From positions 1 to 64,000 of the forward strand of contig CADAEH010000011.1 of NCBI GenBank assembly GCA_902786855.1: a stretch of DNA of 64,000 nucleotides, read 5' to 3'. Below the pieces are notes generated by a model that worked only from the letters and a program-made list of their open reading frames with translations, was not told where the DNA came from and ran no database searches. Below are positions 34,119-43,187 of the stretch, piece after piece. Made by a program: the position numbers and the translations under genes. The stretch is from an uncultured Eubacteriales bacterium (GTDB taxonomy: Bacteria > Bacillota > Clostridia > Peptostreptococcales > Anaerovoracaceae). Numbering within the stretch: position 1 is the first letter of the stretch; each line of letters opens with the position of its first letter.

Positions 34119-37100
34119 CTACTTAACTGTAACTGTAATTCTCTTGAATACGCCATTCTGTGCGTAAGCGTAGATGTAGCAGGTGCCTTTACTCTTAGCC
34201 TTTACTACGCCTTTCTTTGATACTGTTGCGACGCTGTTATTGGTCGACTCGTATCTTATGCCTACATGCTTCTTGACTTTCAGCTTCTTAGCCTGAGGTA
34301 CTGCCTTTGCCTTAAGCTTCAGACTCTTGCCGGCTTTCAGTTTCTTAGCCTTTTTCAGTACAGCCTTCTTTACTGTAACTTTCTTGTGGTTGCCGACTTT
34401 GCCGCCTTTGGTCGCTACATGGATTACCTTGGATGTCGAGACGACATTGTTGTTTTTATCGAGAGCAACGACGATGAACTTGTAGTAGGTGCCTTTAGCG
34501 ACTTTCTGGCCGTTGACCATGTTTACAGTCTGCCTGTTGCCATTGACAGTGCCGAGCTTCAGAGGCTTGTTGCCCTTGCCGCACTTGTTGCCGTAGATGA
34601 TGTATGATGTTGCACCAGGCACCTGAGTCCAGTTCAGATCGATAGATGTTTTGGCTTGTTTTGGCGACTTGAGGGTGAGCTTGCCGAATACAGTTCCTGC
34701 AGGATCATCATCGGTCACCATGTTCGTGATAGCCTTGTCGGCAGCTGCTGCGCTGGCACCCGGGCCGACAGGAGTTCCGTCAGCACCTTTCTGGTTAGGA
34801 TCACTTCCCGGTGTCGGTGTCGGATCGTTTCCAGGTGTAGGCGTAGGTGCTGGGATTTCCTTCCACTGTGCCGTCACTGTCAGGTCATCATTGACGCTGC
34901 TGAAATCTGTATCCCAGCCTTCGAAAGTATAGCCGTCTCTTGTCGGATCTTCCGGCGCGGTTGCGGACATTCCCTCTTTGACAACTTCTTCCTTCAAAGT
35001 ATTGCCCTGTCCGTCAACGAATGTAACATTATATTTCTCAGGGATATCGATCTCGACCAGTTTGCTCGCATAATCCGTCTTTTTACTGCTGTTGCACTGC
35101 TCGTTGAATACATAGAGTACTTCGCCGCGCGCGCGCTTGCCTTCTACGTTTATTTCTACTGTGCCCGATGCATCCCCACCTGCAGCACAGTTCTTTAGTT
35201 TGCCGTAGTAAATGACCTTTGCCGATGGGTCAGTAATCGGCTTGTCAGTGATGACGGCAGAAACGTATTCATTTGTCCCGGTCGTCGCGCCTGTGTATGT
35301 GACTGATACGCCGGTTTCCGTTTCAAAGGATCCGGAAACGCCAAAATTCGAATGTCCGTTAAGTCCCGTGATCGTGCCGTCGTCCCGCAATGTCAGTTTC
35401 CATTCATTGGATAACTGTTTTTCGATCGGAGCCAAAGCATCCGCACCAATATCTCCGGAAATTTTGCCGTTTGTGATGTCGGAAGTGAAGAGGACCGATG
35501 ACAGATTCAGATAAAAGGCAGGACGCACACCGTATCCGAGGCTGGTATTGTTGCCATACCCATCGACGGATCCGTCAGATTGGACTCTTGCCACATATGC
35601 GTCGCCAGAGCCTGGTGAGCGAAGCCACCATTGATCACCGTCTAAACTTCTGAATGTATCGGAAGGCAGAGCAATTGCTTCTGCAGTTGAGAGCGGCCAT
35701 AGATAGCCAGAGGTCGCAGTTCCCGACACACCATAGCTGTATGGATAATTCGTAGAAAATTCGCCCACTTTGAGGATGCGGTTTTCAACTGCTTTCTTTT
35801 CTTTTTCACTGAACAGATTATTGTACAGAGTGTTTACAACCTTTTTCAGATCAGAACCTTCGTAATTGTTTCTGTCTGGCAGACTTCGATCCGCTTTGAA
35901 AGGTATGGTGGTGGCCAAAAATCTCGATGAGAACAGTGTCATCACGCCGTCCTGCCTGAGGCGACTGTTTCCCGAATTATTAATGCTGATCATGCGCCAA
36001 GGTTTCCCGGCATACCAGATTGTCTGAGCAAGGTACGAGTTGACCGTGCTTCTAAACGCTGATTCCAGTGCTGCCACCATAGCAGGGGAATTCACTAGCG
36101 GCATTGGACCAGGTGTCGGATCAGAGTCCAGCTTCCACATTGCCGTCACGGTCAGATCAGTATTGACATTTCTGAAATCTCTATCCCAGCAGGTGAAGAT
36201 GTATCCGTCTCTCGTCGGGACTTCCGGCGCTGTTGCAGATGCTCCTGCATTGACGGTTTCCTCTTTCAGCGTGTTGCCCTGTCCGTCCATAAATGTGACA
36301 GTGTATTGATCAGTTATATTGATCTCGATCAGTTTGCTCGCATAATCCGTAAGCACGTTGTCGTTAAAATGCTCATTGAAAACATAGAGCACGTTGCCGC
36401 GATTACGCTTGTCGGCTAAGTTTATTTCTACTGTACCCGATGCGTCTTCAGCCGTAGAACATTTCTTTACTCTGCCGTAGTAAGTTGCTTTTGCTGATGG
36501 GTCAGTGACCGGCTTGTCAGTAATGATGGCAGAAACGAATTCATCTGTTCCTGTCGTCGCACCTGTGTATGTAACTGATACGCCGGTTTCCGTTTCGGTG
36601 AATTCAGAAACGCCAAAATTCGAATGCCCGTCAAGACCTGTGACCGTGCCGTCGTCAAGCAGTGTCAGTTTCCACTCGCCGTTTGTATTGGTCCCGACTG
36701 GGTTCAGAGCATCCGCACCTGTATCACCGGAAGTTTTGCCGCCTGTAGCTGCAGATGTGAGGAGAACAGATGACAGATCAAGGTAAAATGCAGGACGTAC
36801 ACCTGCTTCAGACACCGCGCTATTGCCCCTTTCGTTGACGTATCCTTTTTGAATTTCCGCTACATATCCGCGATCATAGCCTGGTGAGCGAAGCCACCAT
36901 CTGTCACCTGAAGAGACTGTAAGTTTTTCGGAAGGCAGAGCGTATGCTTCTGCAGTTGAGAGCGGCCAGAGATAGCCTGAAGTTTCTGTTGTAGTCACTC
37001 CATAGGAGTATGGATAAACTGAAGAATACTCGCCCACTTCGAGGATGCGGTTTTCAACTGCTTTCTTTTCCTTTTCATCGAACCAGGTATTATAGTAGTT

Positions 37101-37472
37101 GTTTACAGTTTTTTGCAGGTCAGAATTAGCGTAAATGCTCCTGTTTCCTGAATATCCAATAGGATTGAACTCTTGATCACTGGCTAAAAACCCCACTGAG
37201 AACAATGTCATCTTTCCATCCTGCAAGGTATTGTAATTTCCTGCCTCATCATAGCTGATAACATACCATGGGCTCTTGGCATACCAGACTGTCTGTGCCT
37301 TGTCTGTATTGGCTTTCGCTTTCAGCACGCTTTCAGATCCCACCGCCATGGCAGGATCACCACTAGCCGCATAAACCGGCACTCCAATTTGCGGCACAAA
37401 TCCGACAATAACAGCTGCTGCAAGCAGCGTCATCAGGATCTGCGTCAAGCGCCTTTTTAGTTTTTTCTTCAT
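34119..37472 (-). CDS. Large exported protein with duplicated DUF6273/InlB-like units, FN3 and Big_2
   Basis: The product has 1117 residues. ATG at 37472 is preceded by GAGGGGGC; a TTG further upstream is in frame. A signal peptide ends near PVYAASG. Two tandem units of about 430 residues follow. Each has a DUF6273-like domain (TVWYAKSPWYVISYD, AVENRILEVGEYS, YLWPLSTAEAYALPS, WWLRSPG), a Gly/Thr-rich domain (GHSNFGVSEFTETETGVSV) and an InlB-like Flg_new repeat (YTVTFMDGQGNTLKEETV, GYIFTCWDRDF). Then come a Pro/Thr linker with PTPGNDPTPTPGSD, an FN3 domain and a C-terminal Big_2 domain (STNNSVATVSKKGVVKAKSKG). It should be a long surface protein; ligand binding by the DUF6273 modules is inferred. 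Confidence 0.88.
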   Translation of the reverse strand: MKKKLKRRLTQILMTLLAAAVIVGFVPQIGVPVYAASGDPAMAVGSESVLKAKANTDKAQTVWYAKSPWYVISYDEAGNYNTLQDGKMTLFSVGFLASDQEFNPIGYSGNRSIYANSDLQKTVNNYYNTWFDEKEKKAVENRILEVGEYSSVYPYSYGVTTTETSGYLWPLSTAEAYALPSEKLTVSSGDRWWLRSPGYDRGYVAEIQKGYVNERGNSAVSEAGVRPAFYLDLSSVLLTSAATGGKTSGDTGADALNPVGTNTNGEWKLTLLDDGTVTGLDGHSNFGVSEFTETETGVSVTYTGATTGTDEFVSAIITDKPVTDPSAKATYYGRVKKCSTAEDASGTVEINLADKRNRGNVLYVFNEHFNDNVLTDYASKLIEINITDQYTVTFMDGQGNTLKEETVNAGASATAPEVPTRDGYIFTCWDRDFRNVNTDLTVTAMWKLDSDPTPGPMPLVNSPAMVAALESAFRSTVNSYLAQTIWYAGKPWRMISINNSGNSRLRQDGVMTLFSSRFLATTIPFKADRSLPDRNNYEGSDLKKVVNTLYNNLFSEKEKKAVENRILKVGEFSTNYPYSYGVSGTATSGYLWPLSTAEAIALPSDTFRSLDGDQWWLRSPGSGDAYVARVQSDGSVDGYGNNTSLGYGVRPAFYLNLSSVLFTSDITNGKISGDIGADALAPIEKQLSNEWKLTLRDDGTITGLNGHSNFGVSGSFETETGVSVTYTGATTGTNEYVSAVITDKPITDPSAKVIYYGKLKNCAAGGDASGTVEINVEGKRARGEVLYVFNEQCNSSKKTDYASKLVEIDIPEKYNVTFVDGQGNTLKEEVVKEGMSATAPEDPTRDGYTFEGWDTDFSSVNDDLTVTAQWKEIPAPTPTPGNDPTPTPGSDPNQKGADGTPVGPGASAAAADKAITNMVTDDDPAGTVFGKLTLKSPKQAKTSIDLNWTQVPGATSYIIYGNKCGKGNKPLKLGTVNGNRQTVNMVNGQKVAKGTYYKFIVVALDKNNNVVSTSKVIHVATKGGKVGNHKKVTVKKAVLKKAKKLKAGKSLKLKAKAVPQAKKLKVKKHVGIRYESTNNSVATVSKKGVVKAKSKGTCYIYAYAQNGVFKRITVTVK

Positions 37473-37625
37473 TTGTTTTGCCCCCTCACTTTCACTCAAA
37501 TTGTCTGTTCACTTAAGAACATACTACGTGCAGATAACTGCACAGCCCGCACCGGGCCTCTTGCCTATAATTATATAAAGCAGCTCAAAATCGGCAAAGG
37601 AAGAAAACTGGTCAATATGGGGAAG

Positions 37626-37668
37626 GGGACGGTTCTAAACGTTGGAAAACCAACATTGAGAACCGTTA
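37626..37668. repeat. Imperfect hairpin of the GGGGACGGTTCT family
   Basis: GGACGGTTCT, CGTTGG, AAAA, CCAAC and AGAACCGTT pair in an imperfect stem of about 17 bp. It lies between the convergently ordered end of 37824 and the upstream region of 34119, which is otherwise gene-free. Confidence 0.65.
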
Positions 37669-37722
37669 GCTCCTGTTTGTCAATGTCAGGCAGCAGAATT
37701 AAGAATATATTCAAAATGAAAA

Positions 37723-37742
37723 AGCCGGCGCGCGAGCCGGCT
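37723..37742 (-). terminator. Second terminator of the gene at 37824
   Basis: On the minus strand AGCCGGC, six bases and GCCGGCT form a 7-bp stem followed by TTTTCATTTT. Confidence 0.8.
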
Positions 37743-37759
37743 GTAATGTTATAAAAAAA

Positions 37760-37782
37760 CTGCGGCGCCCAAAGCACCGCAG
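37760..37782 (-). terminator. First terminator of the gene at 37824
   Basis: On the minus strand CTGCGG, 11 bases and CCGCAG form a stem followed by TTTTTTTAT. Confidence 0.82.
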
Positions 37783-37823
37783 CTATTACCTATATCATTT
37801 CAGCGCCAGAAGCACCGCAGTGA

Positions 37824-39383
37824 TTATTTAACTTTGACTTTTTTCGCTTTCGAGAACGGTCCGTAGTAATATGTCCCATCTATCACGGCGAAAGCTCTGA
37901 CTTTGTAGGAATATTTTTTCTTCCTTGAGAGGCCTTTGTGGGTGACTGACTTGATATTCGCACCCTTGGTGAGAGCATTCACATATTTCTTTGACTTCGG
38001 ATACTTGATGTAGATCTCGTACCCGGTCGCGCCTGCTACCTTGTTCCAGGACAGTTTGTTCTTCGCCTTTTTCCTGGTACATTTGAGCTTAGGAGCCTTG
38101 AGTGAGCGGGCTAAAGCAAGAGCCTGCTGCTTTTTCTGAGCAGCAAGATGCGCCGCCTGCTGTGCTTTTGCAGCGGACACAGCATTGGTCATGCCTGAGA
38201 CCTGCTCCAGACCGGAACCGTTTCCTGATCCGCTGCCGGAACCGCTCCCTGAGCCGGAGTCGCCTGATCCGTTTCCCGAACCCGAGCCGCCTGATGTATT
38301 CGCGACAACTGTAACAGTCACTTCAGCTTTCGTCGGTCTGTACGTTGTATCGCCTTTGGCATTGATCGTGATCACAGCACTTCCGGTGTTTTGCCCGGTG
38401 ATGGTACCGTCTTCACTCACCGTCGCGATGACCGCATTGCTTGTTGTATAAGAAAGCTGCGTTTTGGCCGTCAAGTCGAGCTTGTATGTTTTGCCGCTTT
38501 CGATGGTGACCGGAACCAGACTGCCCTCTATAGTCTGCTCAGTCCTGTCATCGGAGCCGGTAACAGTGATGTAGTTTTCAACAGTTCTGGCTAAAAACTG
38601 TCCGTGGTCGCCTTCATCGCAATCAGTATAGATCACCGTGTAACCGTCCGACACAGGTGTCACAAACCCGTTTTCATCTACCTCAGCGATCTGAGGATCC
38701 TCGGATCTGAACGAGACATGCGCGCCGGGCTTCAGGCTTACCTGGATCTGCTGCGGACCGTCTGCCGGTGTGACAGAGATGCTGTTCCCGTGTTCATAAT
38801 CCCAGCCGCACCAGACAAGCTGCTCCTCGTTAAAACCGGATTCTCTGTATATTGCGACCGGCAGGGTGATCGTGCAGTCCTTGAATTGCTCATCTCCGGG
38901 AACGAATACCGTCAAAACAGGATTGCCCGTTTTGTGCAAAACAAACTTCCCGTCGCTTCCGATCTCCAGAACACTCTCATCAGAAGAAGTGATGACCATC
39001 TCATCACCTGTGAGAATACCTAAACTGAAAAAAGATCCATCGATCACTTCATACTTAGTCACTACCAGTCTGTGCTGGTCACAGAGCGGCAACCCTAATA
39101 TATAGCTGTCTCCATCGTACAGATATCCTGAAGTATTAGATGAACCCCGCTCCTTATTGCTCCAGCAAGGCGTGATCAAAGATCGTACAGACAGCACTCT
39201 GTCAGCCCTGGTATCGGTGATCCCGGCCGCATTGCCGCCGGAACCATTGTATGCAAAACAGTCATTCCCGGCGAATCCGGGCATGCCGAATACAAGCATC
39301 AACACAGCCGCAAAAACAATAAGGAAACAAACACATTTCCTGCGGCGAATACTATTCAGATTTTGCTCACTTCTTTCATTCAT
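37824..39383 (-). CDS. Exported Big_2-like protein with Ser/Gly linker and C-terminal basic FN3 domain
   Basis: The product has 519 residues. The N-terminus has an Arg-rich stretch then a hydrophobic segment ending near CFAYNGS, a Sec signal. Several Big_2-like domains follow (SSDESVLEIGSDGKFVLHKTG, SEDPQIAEVDENGFVTPVSDG, TSNAVIATVSEDGTITGQNTG). A (GS)n linker and an Ala/Gln-rich helix join them to a C-terminal FN3 domain (LKCTRKKAKNKLSWNKVAGATG ... KAKKVKVK). That FN3 domain is closely related to the one at 54042 and forms a second subtype beside the KPKAAKKA type. The start lacks a clear ribosome binding site. Confidence 0.85.
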   Translation of the reverse strand: MNERSEQNLNSIRRRKCVCFLIVFAAVLMLVFGMPGFAGNDCFAYNGSGGNAAGITDTRADRVLSVRSLITPCWSNKERGSSNTSGYLYDGDSYILGLPLCDQHRLVVTKYEVIDGSFFSLGILTGDEMVITSSDESVLEIGSDGKFVLHKTGNPVLTVFVPGDEQFKDCTITLPVAIYRESGFNEEQLVWCGWDYEHGNSISVTPADGPQQIQVSLKPGAHVSFRSEDPQIAEVDENGFVTPVSDGYTVIYTDCDEGDHGQFLARTVENYITVTGSDDRTEQTIEGSLVPVTIESGKTYKLDLTAKTQLSYTTSNAVIATVSEDGTITGQNTGSAVITINAKGDTTYRPTKAEVTVTVVANTSGGSGSGNGSGDSGSGSGSGSGSGNGSGLEQVSGMTNAVSAAKAQQAAHLAAQKKQQALALARSLKAPKLKCTRKKAKNKLSWNKVAGATGYEIYIKYPKSKKYVNALTKGANIKSVTHKGLSRKKKYSYKVRAFAVIDGTYYYGPFSKAKKVKVK

Positions 39384-39428
39384 AGCAGAATTATATCAGA
39401 AAAAGTCATCATACCGCTATCATTATAG

Positions 39429-39465
39429 CCTTTTTCCAATACTATGATAATATAATGGAAAAAGG
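39429..39465 (+). promoter_or_regulatory. 10-bp inverted repeat overlapping the ribosome binding site of 39477
   Basis: CCTTTTTCCA (39429-39438) and TGGAAAAAGG (39456-39465) pair perfectly. The right arm runs into AAAGGGGGGAG, the ribosome binding site of the small gene at 39477. If transcribed it could mask that site; it could also be a DNA operator, since the 93-bp gap separates two divergent genes. Confidence 0.55.
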
Positions 39466-39476
39466 GGGGAGAACCG

Positions 39477-39815
39477 ATGAGTTTCAGAGATTTTAACGAT
39501 GAAGGGCCGGGCACTTTTGCATGGGATTATGTGCTCGGTGGTAATACAACCGGCTTGTTCCCGGAAGAGACGCATTACGAAGTCGACGGGAATACTCTTC
39601 TTGAGGTGATTTTCAGACACACCGGCGGTAATAAGTTCGAACCTGTTTACGGAGACTCCTGGAGGATAGACAATATCAGCGATATGCAGTTCGCCGGAGG
39701 ATCAAGATGCTTTACTTTTGACCAGGGCGGTGGACACTTCAGGGCGACAGTAAATGAGAAGCTGTCTGTAAAATACGGTCTGCTGATTGTTGATCTGGTT
39801 GAACGCATGATTTAA
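39477..39815 (+). CDS. Small conserved-looking cytoplasmic protein, unknown function
   Basis: The product has 112 residues with a very strong GGGGGGAG before ATG 39477. It has no signal peptide or membrane segment. It contains aromatic and Gly-rich blocks (GTFAWDYVLGG, RHTGGNKFEPVYGDSW, FDQGGGHFRATV) and a hydrophobic C-terminal helix (YGLLIVDLVERM), consistent with a small alpha/beta fold. I do not recognise the family. The gene is monocistronic, about 100 nt ahead of the sugar-nucleotide cluster and divergent from the surface protein at 37824. Confidence 0.65.
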   Translation: MSFRDFNDEGPGTFAWDYVLGGNTTGLFPEETHYEVDGNTLLEVIFRHTGGNKFEPVYGDSWRIDNISDMQFAGGSRCFTFDQGGGHFRATVNEKLSVKYGLLIVDLVERMI

Positions 39816-39919
39816 CGCAGTAATTCTGTCCGTATAGTTGTTGTAATTATAGTAAAGCACTTGGTATTATCAAAGCAAGGAGATCAGACACATCAGGGAC
39901 AGGTTTGTGGTCGAAATAT

Positions 39920-41065
39920 ATGAAAACTCCAATCGATCTTAATGGCAAAACGATACTGGTAACCGGTTCTCCCGGTTTCATCGGGGCGTATCTGGTTCTG
40001 CGCCTTTTGCGTGAAATGAAAGGCGGCCATGTCATCAGTTTTGACAACATGAATGACTATTACGATCCTTCGCTCAAGGAATACCGGCTCGGCCTGATCG
40101 AGACCGCCGCACAGGCAGCGGACCCGGCAGACAGTGCCGTGAAGCATACTTTTATCAGGGGTACGATCGCTGACAGGGTCCTGGTTGATAAGGTGTTTGA
40201 GGAGTACAGGCCGGATATCGTTGTGAATCTCGCCGCACAGGCAGGCGTGCGATACAGCATCGATCATCCTGACAGGTATATAGAGTCGAATATCATCGGT
40301 TTTTACAATATCCTTGAGGCATGCCGCCATGCAAATGATGCTGCCGCGAAAGTGGCTCAGGACGATGATATGAAAGATGGATCGGGCCAAGCCTCATACA
40401 GCGGTATCGAGCATCTGATATACGCTTCCTCTTCATCGGTATACGGCAGCAATAAAAAGGTGCCTTTCAGCACCGATGACAAAGTAGACGACCCGGTCTC
40501 ACTGTATGCAGCTACCAAGAAGAGCAATGAGCTCATGGCACACGCATACAGTAAACTGTACAATATCCCTTCGACCGGGCTGAGGTTCTTCACGGTGTAC
40601 GGACCGGCTGGGCGTCCGGATATGTTTTACTACAGTGCGACGCAGAAACTGGTCCGGGGTGAGAGCATTAAGATCTTCAATTACGGGGATATGAAGCGTG
40701 ACTTTACCTATATAGACGATATCATCGAGGGTGTGATCCGTGTTATGAAGGGCGCGCCTGAGAGATCGACCGGGGAGGACGGCCTGCCGGTCCCGCCTTA
40801 TGCTGTATATAACATCGGCGGCGGACAGCCTGAAAACCTGCTCGATTTCATCTCAACTCTGCAGGAAGAGCTCGTGCATGCCGGGGTCCTGCCGGAGGGC
40901 TATGATTTCGAGGCTCATCGCGAGCTGGTCGGCATGCAGCCGGGAGATGTCCCGGTCACATTTGCGGACTCCGAAGCGCTCGAGCGCGACTACGGCTTCA
41001 AGCCTCAGACAGGCATCAGAGAAGGCCTCAGGAAATTCGCAGAGTGGTATAAAGAATATTATTGA
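39920..41065 (+). CDS. UDP-glucuronate 4-epimerase (NAD-dependent SDR)
   Basis: The product has about 381 residues; ATG 39920 is preferred although an in-frame TTG at 39905 is closer to a purine-rich AGGGACAGG. The Rossmann motif GSPGFIG (the family has GxxGxxG) is followed by FDNMNDYYDPSLKEYRL, the signature of bacterial UDP-GlcA 4-epimerases. The catalytic Ser/Thr region ASSSSVYGSNK and YAATKKSNE (Y-x3-K) are intact, as is the later TVYGPAGRPDMF. It would interconvert UDP-glucuronate and UDP-galacturonate. It has a longer insertion (residues about 130-155) than typical members. It begins a three-gene operon with the kinase and nucleotidyltransferase. Confidence 0.9.
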   Translation: MKTPIDLNGKTILVTGSPGFIGAYLVLRLLREMKGGHVISFDNMNDYYDPSLKEYRLGLIETAAQAADPADSAVKHTFIRGTIADRVLVDKVFEEYRPDIVVNLAAQAGVRYSIDHPDRYIESNIIGFYNILEACRHANDAAAKVAQDDDMKDGSGQASYSGIEHLIYASSSSVYGSNKKVPFSTDDKVDDPVSLYAATKKSNELMAHAYSKLYNIPSTGLRFFTVYGPAGRPDMFYYSATQKLVRGESIKIFNYGDMKRDFTYIDDIIEGVIRVMKGAPERSTGEDGLPVPPYAVYNIGGGQPENLLDFISTLQEELVHAGVLPEGYDFEAHRELVGMQPGDVPVTFADSEALERDYGFKPQTGIREGLRKFAEWYKEYY

Positions 41066-41083
41066 TAAGAAGTGAGAAATTCC

Positions 41084-42268
41084 ATGAGATGTGAAGAAGC
41101 TTTTATAGAGACATACAAAATGGATCCGGAGGGCGTAGCTTTCTGCCCTAACCGTATCTGCCCGCTCGGTGCACATATAGACCATCAGCATGGGAAAATC
41201 AACGGGATCGCCCTTGATAAGGGTGTACGCATAGCTTACAGCCGTGAGGAAGACGGAGCGGTCGCGGTCAGGAGCCTCAGCTTCCTGGGCGCCGCCAGGT
41301 TTTATGTGAACGAGATACCCGCAGAGAAAACCGGTGACTGGGCTGACCATATCAGAGGCGCGGCGCTGGAACTGGGAAAAAAATATCAACTCAGGTATGG
41401 CTTAAGCGCCATGATCGAAGGCGATCTGCCGATCGGAGGCCTGAGCAGCAGTGCTGCTGTCATCATCGCTTTTTTGTCTGCTTTGGCGAGTGTCAACCAC
41501 ATCCGTCTTGAGCCGAAGGAAACCATTTTGATGGCGCAGGCAGCAGAGAATAAATATGTGGGAGTAAAATGCGGCGTACTTGACCAGAGCTGCGAGGTGC
41601 TCTGCCGAAAGGACCACCTGCTGTATCTGGACTGCTCGGACGACAGTTATCAGCTCATACCATGGAATGGCCCGGATTTTAAGATCGCGATATTCTTCAG
41701 CGGCTTTCAGCGGAGCCTCGCGAGGAGCGCGTATAATCTGCGCCAGGATGAATGCAAAGCTGCAGCTTCTGCACTTCTGACTTATGCCGGGATAGACCCG
41801 CGGGATCTTAACGGAGCAATACTCAGGAATGTGCCGGAAACGGTTTTTGAAGAATATAAGGACAAACTCCCGCAGACTCTCCGCAAACGCGCAACGCACT
41901 TTTTCGAAGAATACAACCGCGCCGAGGCTGGTGCAGCGGCATGGAAAAACGGCGATCTCAGCACCTATGGTCGCCTGATCTTCGAGAGCGGGCTCAGCTC
42001 GATCGAAAACTACGAGTGCGGCAGCCCCGAACTGATCACACTTTACGACATTATGACAGAAACAGATGGCATTTACGGCGGGCGCTTCAGCGGCGCGGGA
42101 TTCAAGGGAAGCTGTATGGCCCTGATCGATTCGCGCAGATCTGAAGAAGTACTGGCCCATGTAGAAGAGCGCTATCTGTCAGTCTATCCGGAACTTCGCG
42201 GCAAGTACCTGAGCGCTTTGTGCGATTCAGCGGACGGAGCAGATCTGAACGGAGGCCTGTGCGTATGA
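41084..42268 (+). CDS. GHMP sugar kinase, galacturonokinase-like
   Basis: The product has 394 residues, the size of galactokinases. The N-terminal signature is NRICPLGAHIDHQHGK instead of the galactokinase GRVNLIGEHTDY; GAHIDHQ is, from memory, the form in plant galacturonokinase. The GHMP ATP motif DLPIGGLSSSAAV, the GVLDQSCEV catalytic block and GAGFKGSCMAL follow in order. With the epimerase before it and the nucleotidyltransferase overlapping its end (ATGA), the likely role is phosphorylation of free galacturonate to galacturonate-1-phosphate in a salvage route to UDP-galacturonate. Galactokinase activity cannot be excluded. Confidence 0.82.
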   Translation: MRCEEAFIETYKMDPEGVAFCPNRICPLGAHIDHQHGKINGIALDKGVRIAYSREEDGAVAVRSLSFLGAARFYVNEIPAEKTGDWADHIRGAALELGKKYQLRYGLSAMIEGDLPIGGLSSSAAVIIAFLSALASVNHIRLEPKETILMAQAAENKYVGVKCGVLDQSCEVLCRKDHLLYLDCSDDSYQLIPWNGPDFKIAIFFSGFQRSLARSAYNLRQDECKAAASALLTYAGIDPRDLNGAILRNVPETVFEEYKDKLPQTLRKRATHFFEEYNRAEAGAAAWKNGDLSTYGRLIFESGLSSIENYECGSPELITLYDIMTETDGIYGGRFSGAGFKGSCMALIDSRRSEEVLAHVEERYLSVYPELRGKYLSALCDSADGADLNGGLCV

Positions 42269-42996
42269 AATGCATCATTCTTGCTGCCGGATATGCAACG
42301 AGGATGTACCCGCTGACGCAGGATTTCCCCAAACCTCTGCTCAAGGTCGGTGAGAAGGCCATCATCGACTGGCTTGTGGACGATATCAGCCCGGTGATCG
42401 ATGGATTTGTTGTGGTAACGAATCATAAATTTTACGAACATTTTCGAACCTGGGCAGCCGGGAAAACGCCAAAAATCGAAGTTCTCGATGACGGGACGGA
42501 AAGCAACGAGACTCGCCTCGGGGCTGTGAAAGACATCCAGTTCGCTGTCAGCAGCCTGGATATTGATGATGACTGTGTGGTCATGGCAGGAGACAACGTG
42601 CTGGACTTCAGCCTGAAGCATTTCATTGCTTTTGCCCGGGAGAAGGGAACATCCTGTGTCATGTGCTATGAGGAGAACCGGCTGGAGGCACTTCAGAAGA
42701 CAGCGGTCATAACTCTGGATGAGAACAGCGCCATCACAAGTTATGAAGAAAAACCAGTCGATCCTGAAAGTGATCTTGCCGTACCGCCGTTTTACTGCTA
42801 CCTGGCAGCTGACCTGCACCGGATACCGGAAGCGCTGGACGCCGGCTGCGGATATGATACGCCGGGTTCTTTTGCAGCCTGGCTCAGCAGACAGACGACC
42901 ATGCATGCCTACCGCATGCCCGGAAAGCGCCTCGACATAGGAGACGTGGCAAGCTATCAGCAGGCCCGCGAAGCATATCAAGGAATCAGATCATAG
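42265..42996 (+). CDS. Sugar-1-phosphate nucleotidyltransferase
   Basis: The product has 243 residues. It starts with the nucleotidyltransferase motif KCIILAAGYATRMYPLT and continues with PKPLLKVGEKAIIDWLVDD, both typical of glucose-1-phosphate thymidylyl/uridylyltransferases. GDNVLDFSL holds the metal-binding Asp, and SYEEKP a conserved Glu/Lys. The enzyme would join a sugar-1-phosphate to a nucleotide; here UTP and galacturonate-1-phosphate are the logical substrates given the kinase upstream. The ATG overlaps the kinase stop codon by 4 bases (ATGA) and lacks its own strong ribosome binding site, so coupling is likely. Confidence 0.87.
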   Translation: MKCIILAAGYATRMYPLTQDFPKPLLKVGEKAIIDWLVDDISPVIDGFVVVTNHKFYEHFRTWAAGKTPKIEVLDDGTESNETRLGAVKDIQFAVSSLDIDDDCVVMAGDNVLDFSLKHFIAFAREKGTSCVMCYEENRLEALQKTAVITLDENSAITSYEEKPVDPESDLAVPPFYCYLAADLHRIPEALDAGCGYDTPGSFAAWLSRQTTMHAYRMPGKRLDIGDVASYQQAREAYQGIRS

Positions 42997-43047
42997 ACTG
43001 ACCTCCGGAAACTGGAACAGTATACCTGACCGGAAGGTCAGTTTTAT
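42997..43047 (+). terminator. Rho-independent terminator
   Basis: ACTGACCTCCGG and CCGGAAGGTCAGT pair with a bulge, followed by TTTATT. It closes the epimerase-kinase-nucleotidyltransferase operon directly after the last stop codon. Confidence 0.75.
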
Positions 43048-43069
43048 TATGCAAAATAGCGGACAATGG

Positions 43070-43098
43070 TTGACTTCACAGAGCCGTACTGATACCAT
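43070..43098 (+). promoter_or_regulatory. Sigma-A-like promoter of the dehydrogenase gene
   Basis: TTGACT (43070-43075), 17 nt and TACCAT (43093-43098) give a moderate promoter about 90 nt before ATG 43188. Confidence 0.55.
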
Positions 43099-43187
43099 AT
43101 CAATGCTGCCAAAATGTTGCTGATAACAACATTTGCGCAGATCGATGGAGATTGATACGAATTGAAGAAAGAGAAAGAGAAATCTGT

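Noticed and set aside
41402-42160. Long minus-strand open frame opposite the sugar kinase
   Set aside because: The plus-strand kinase has a full set of motifs; the antisense frame is composition-driven.
42184-42981. Long minus-strand open frame opposite the nucleotidyltransferase
   Set aside because: Same reason as for the kinase; no start signal and no recognisable domain.
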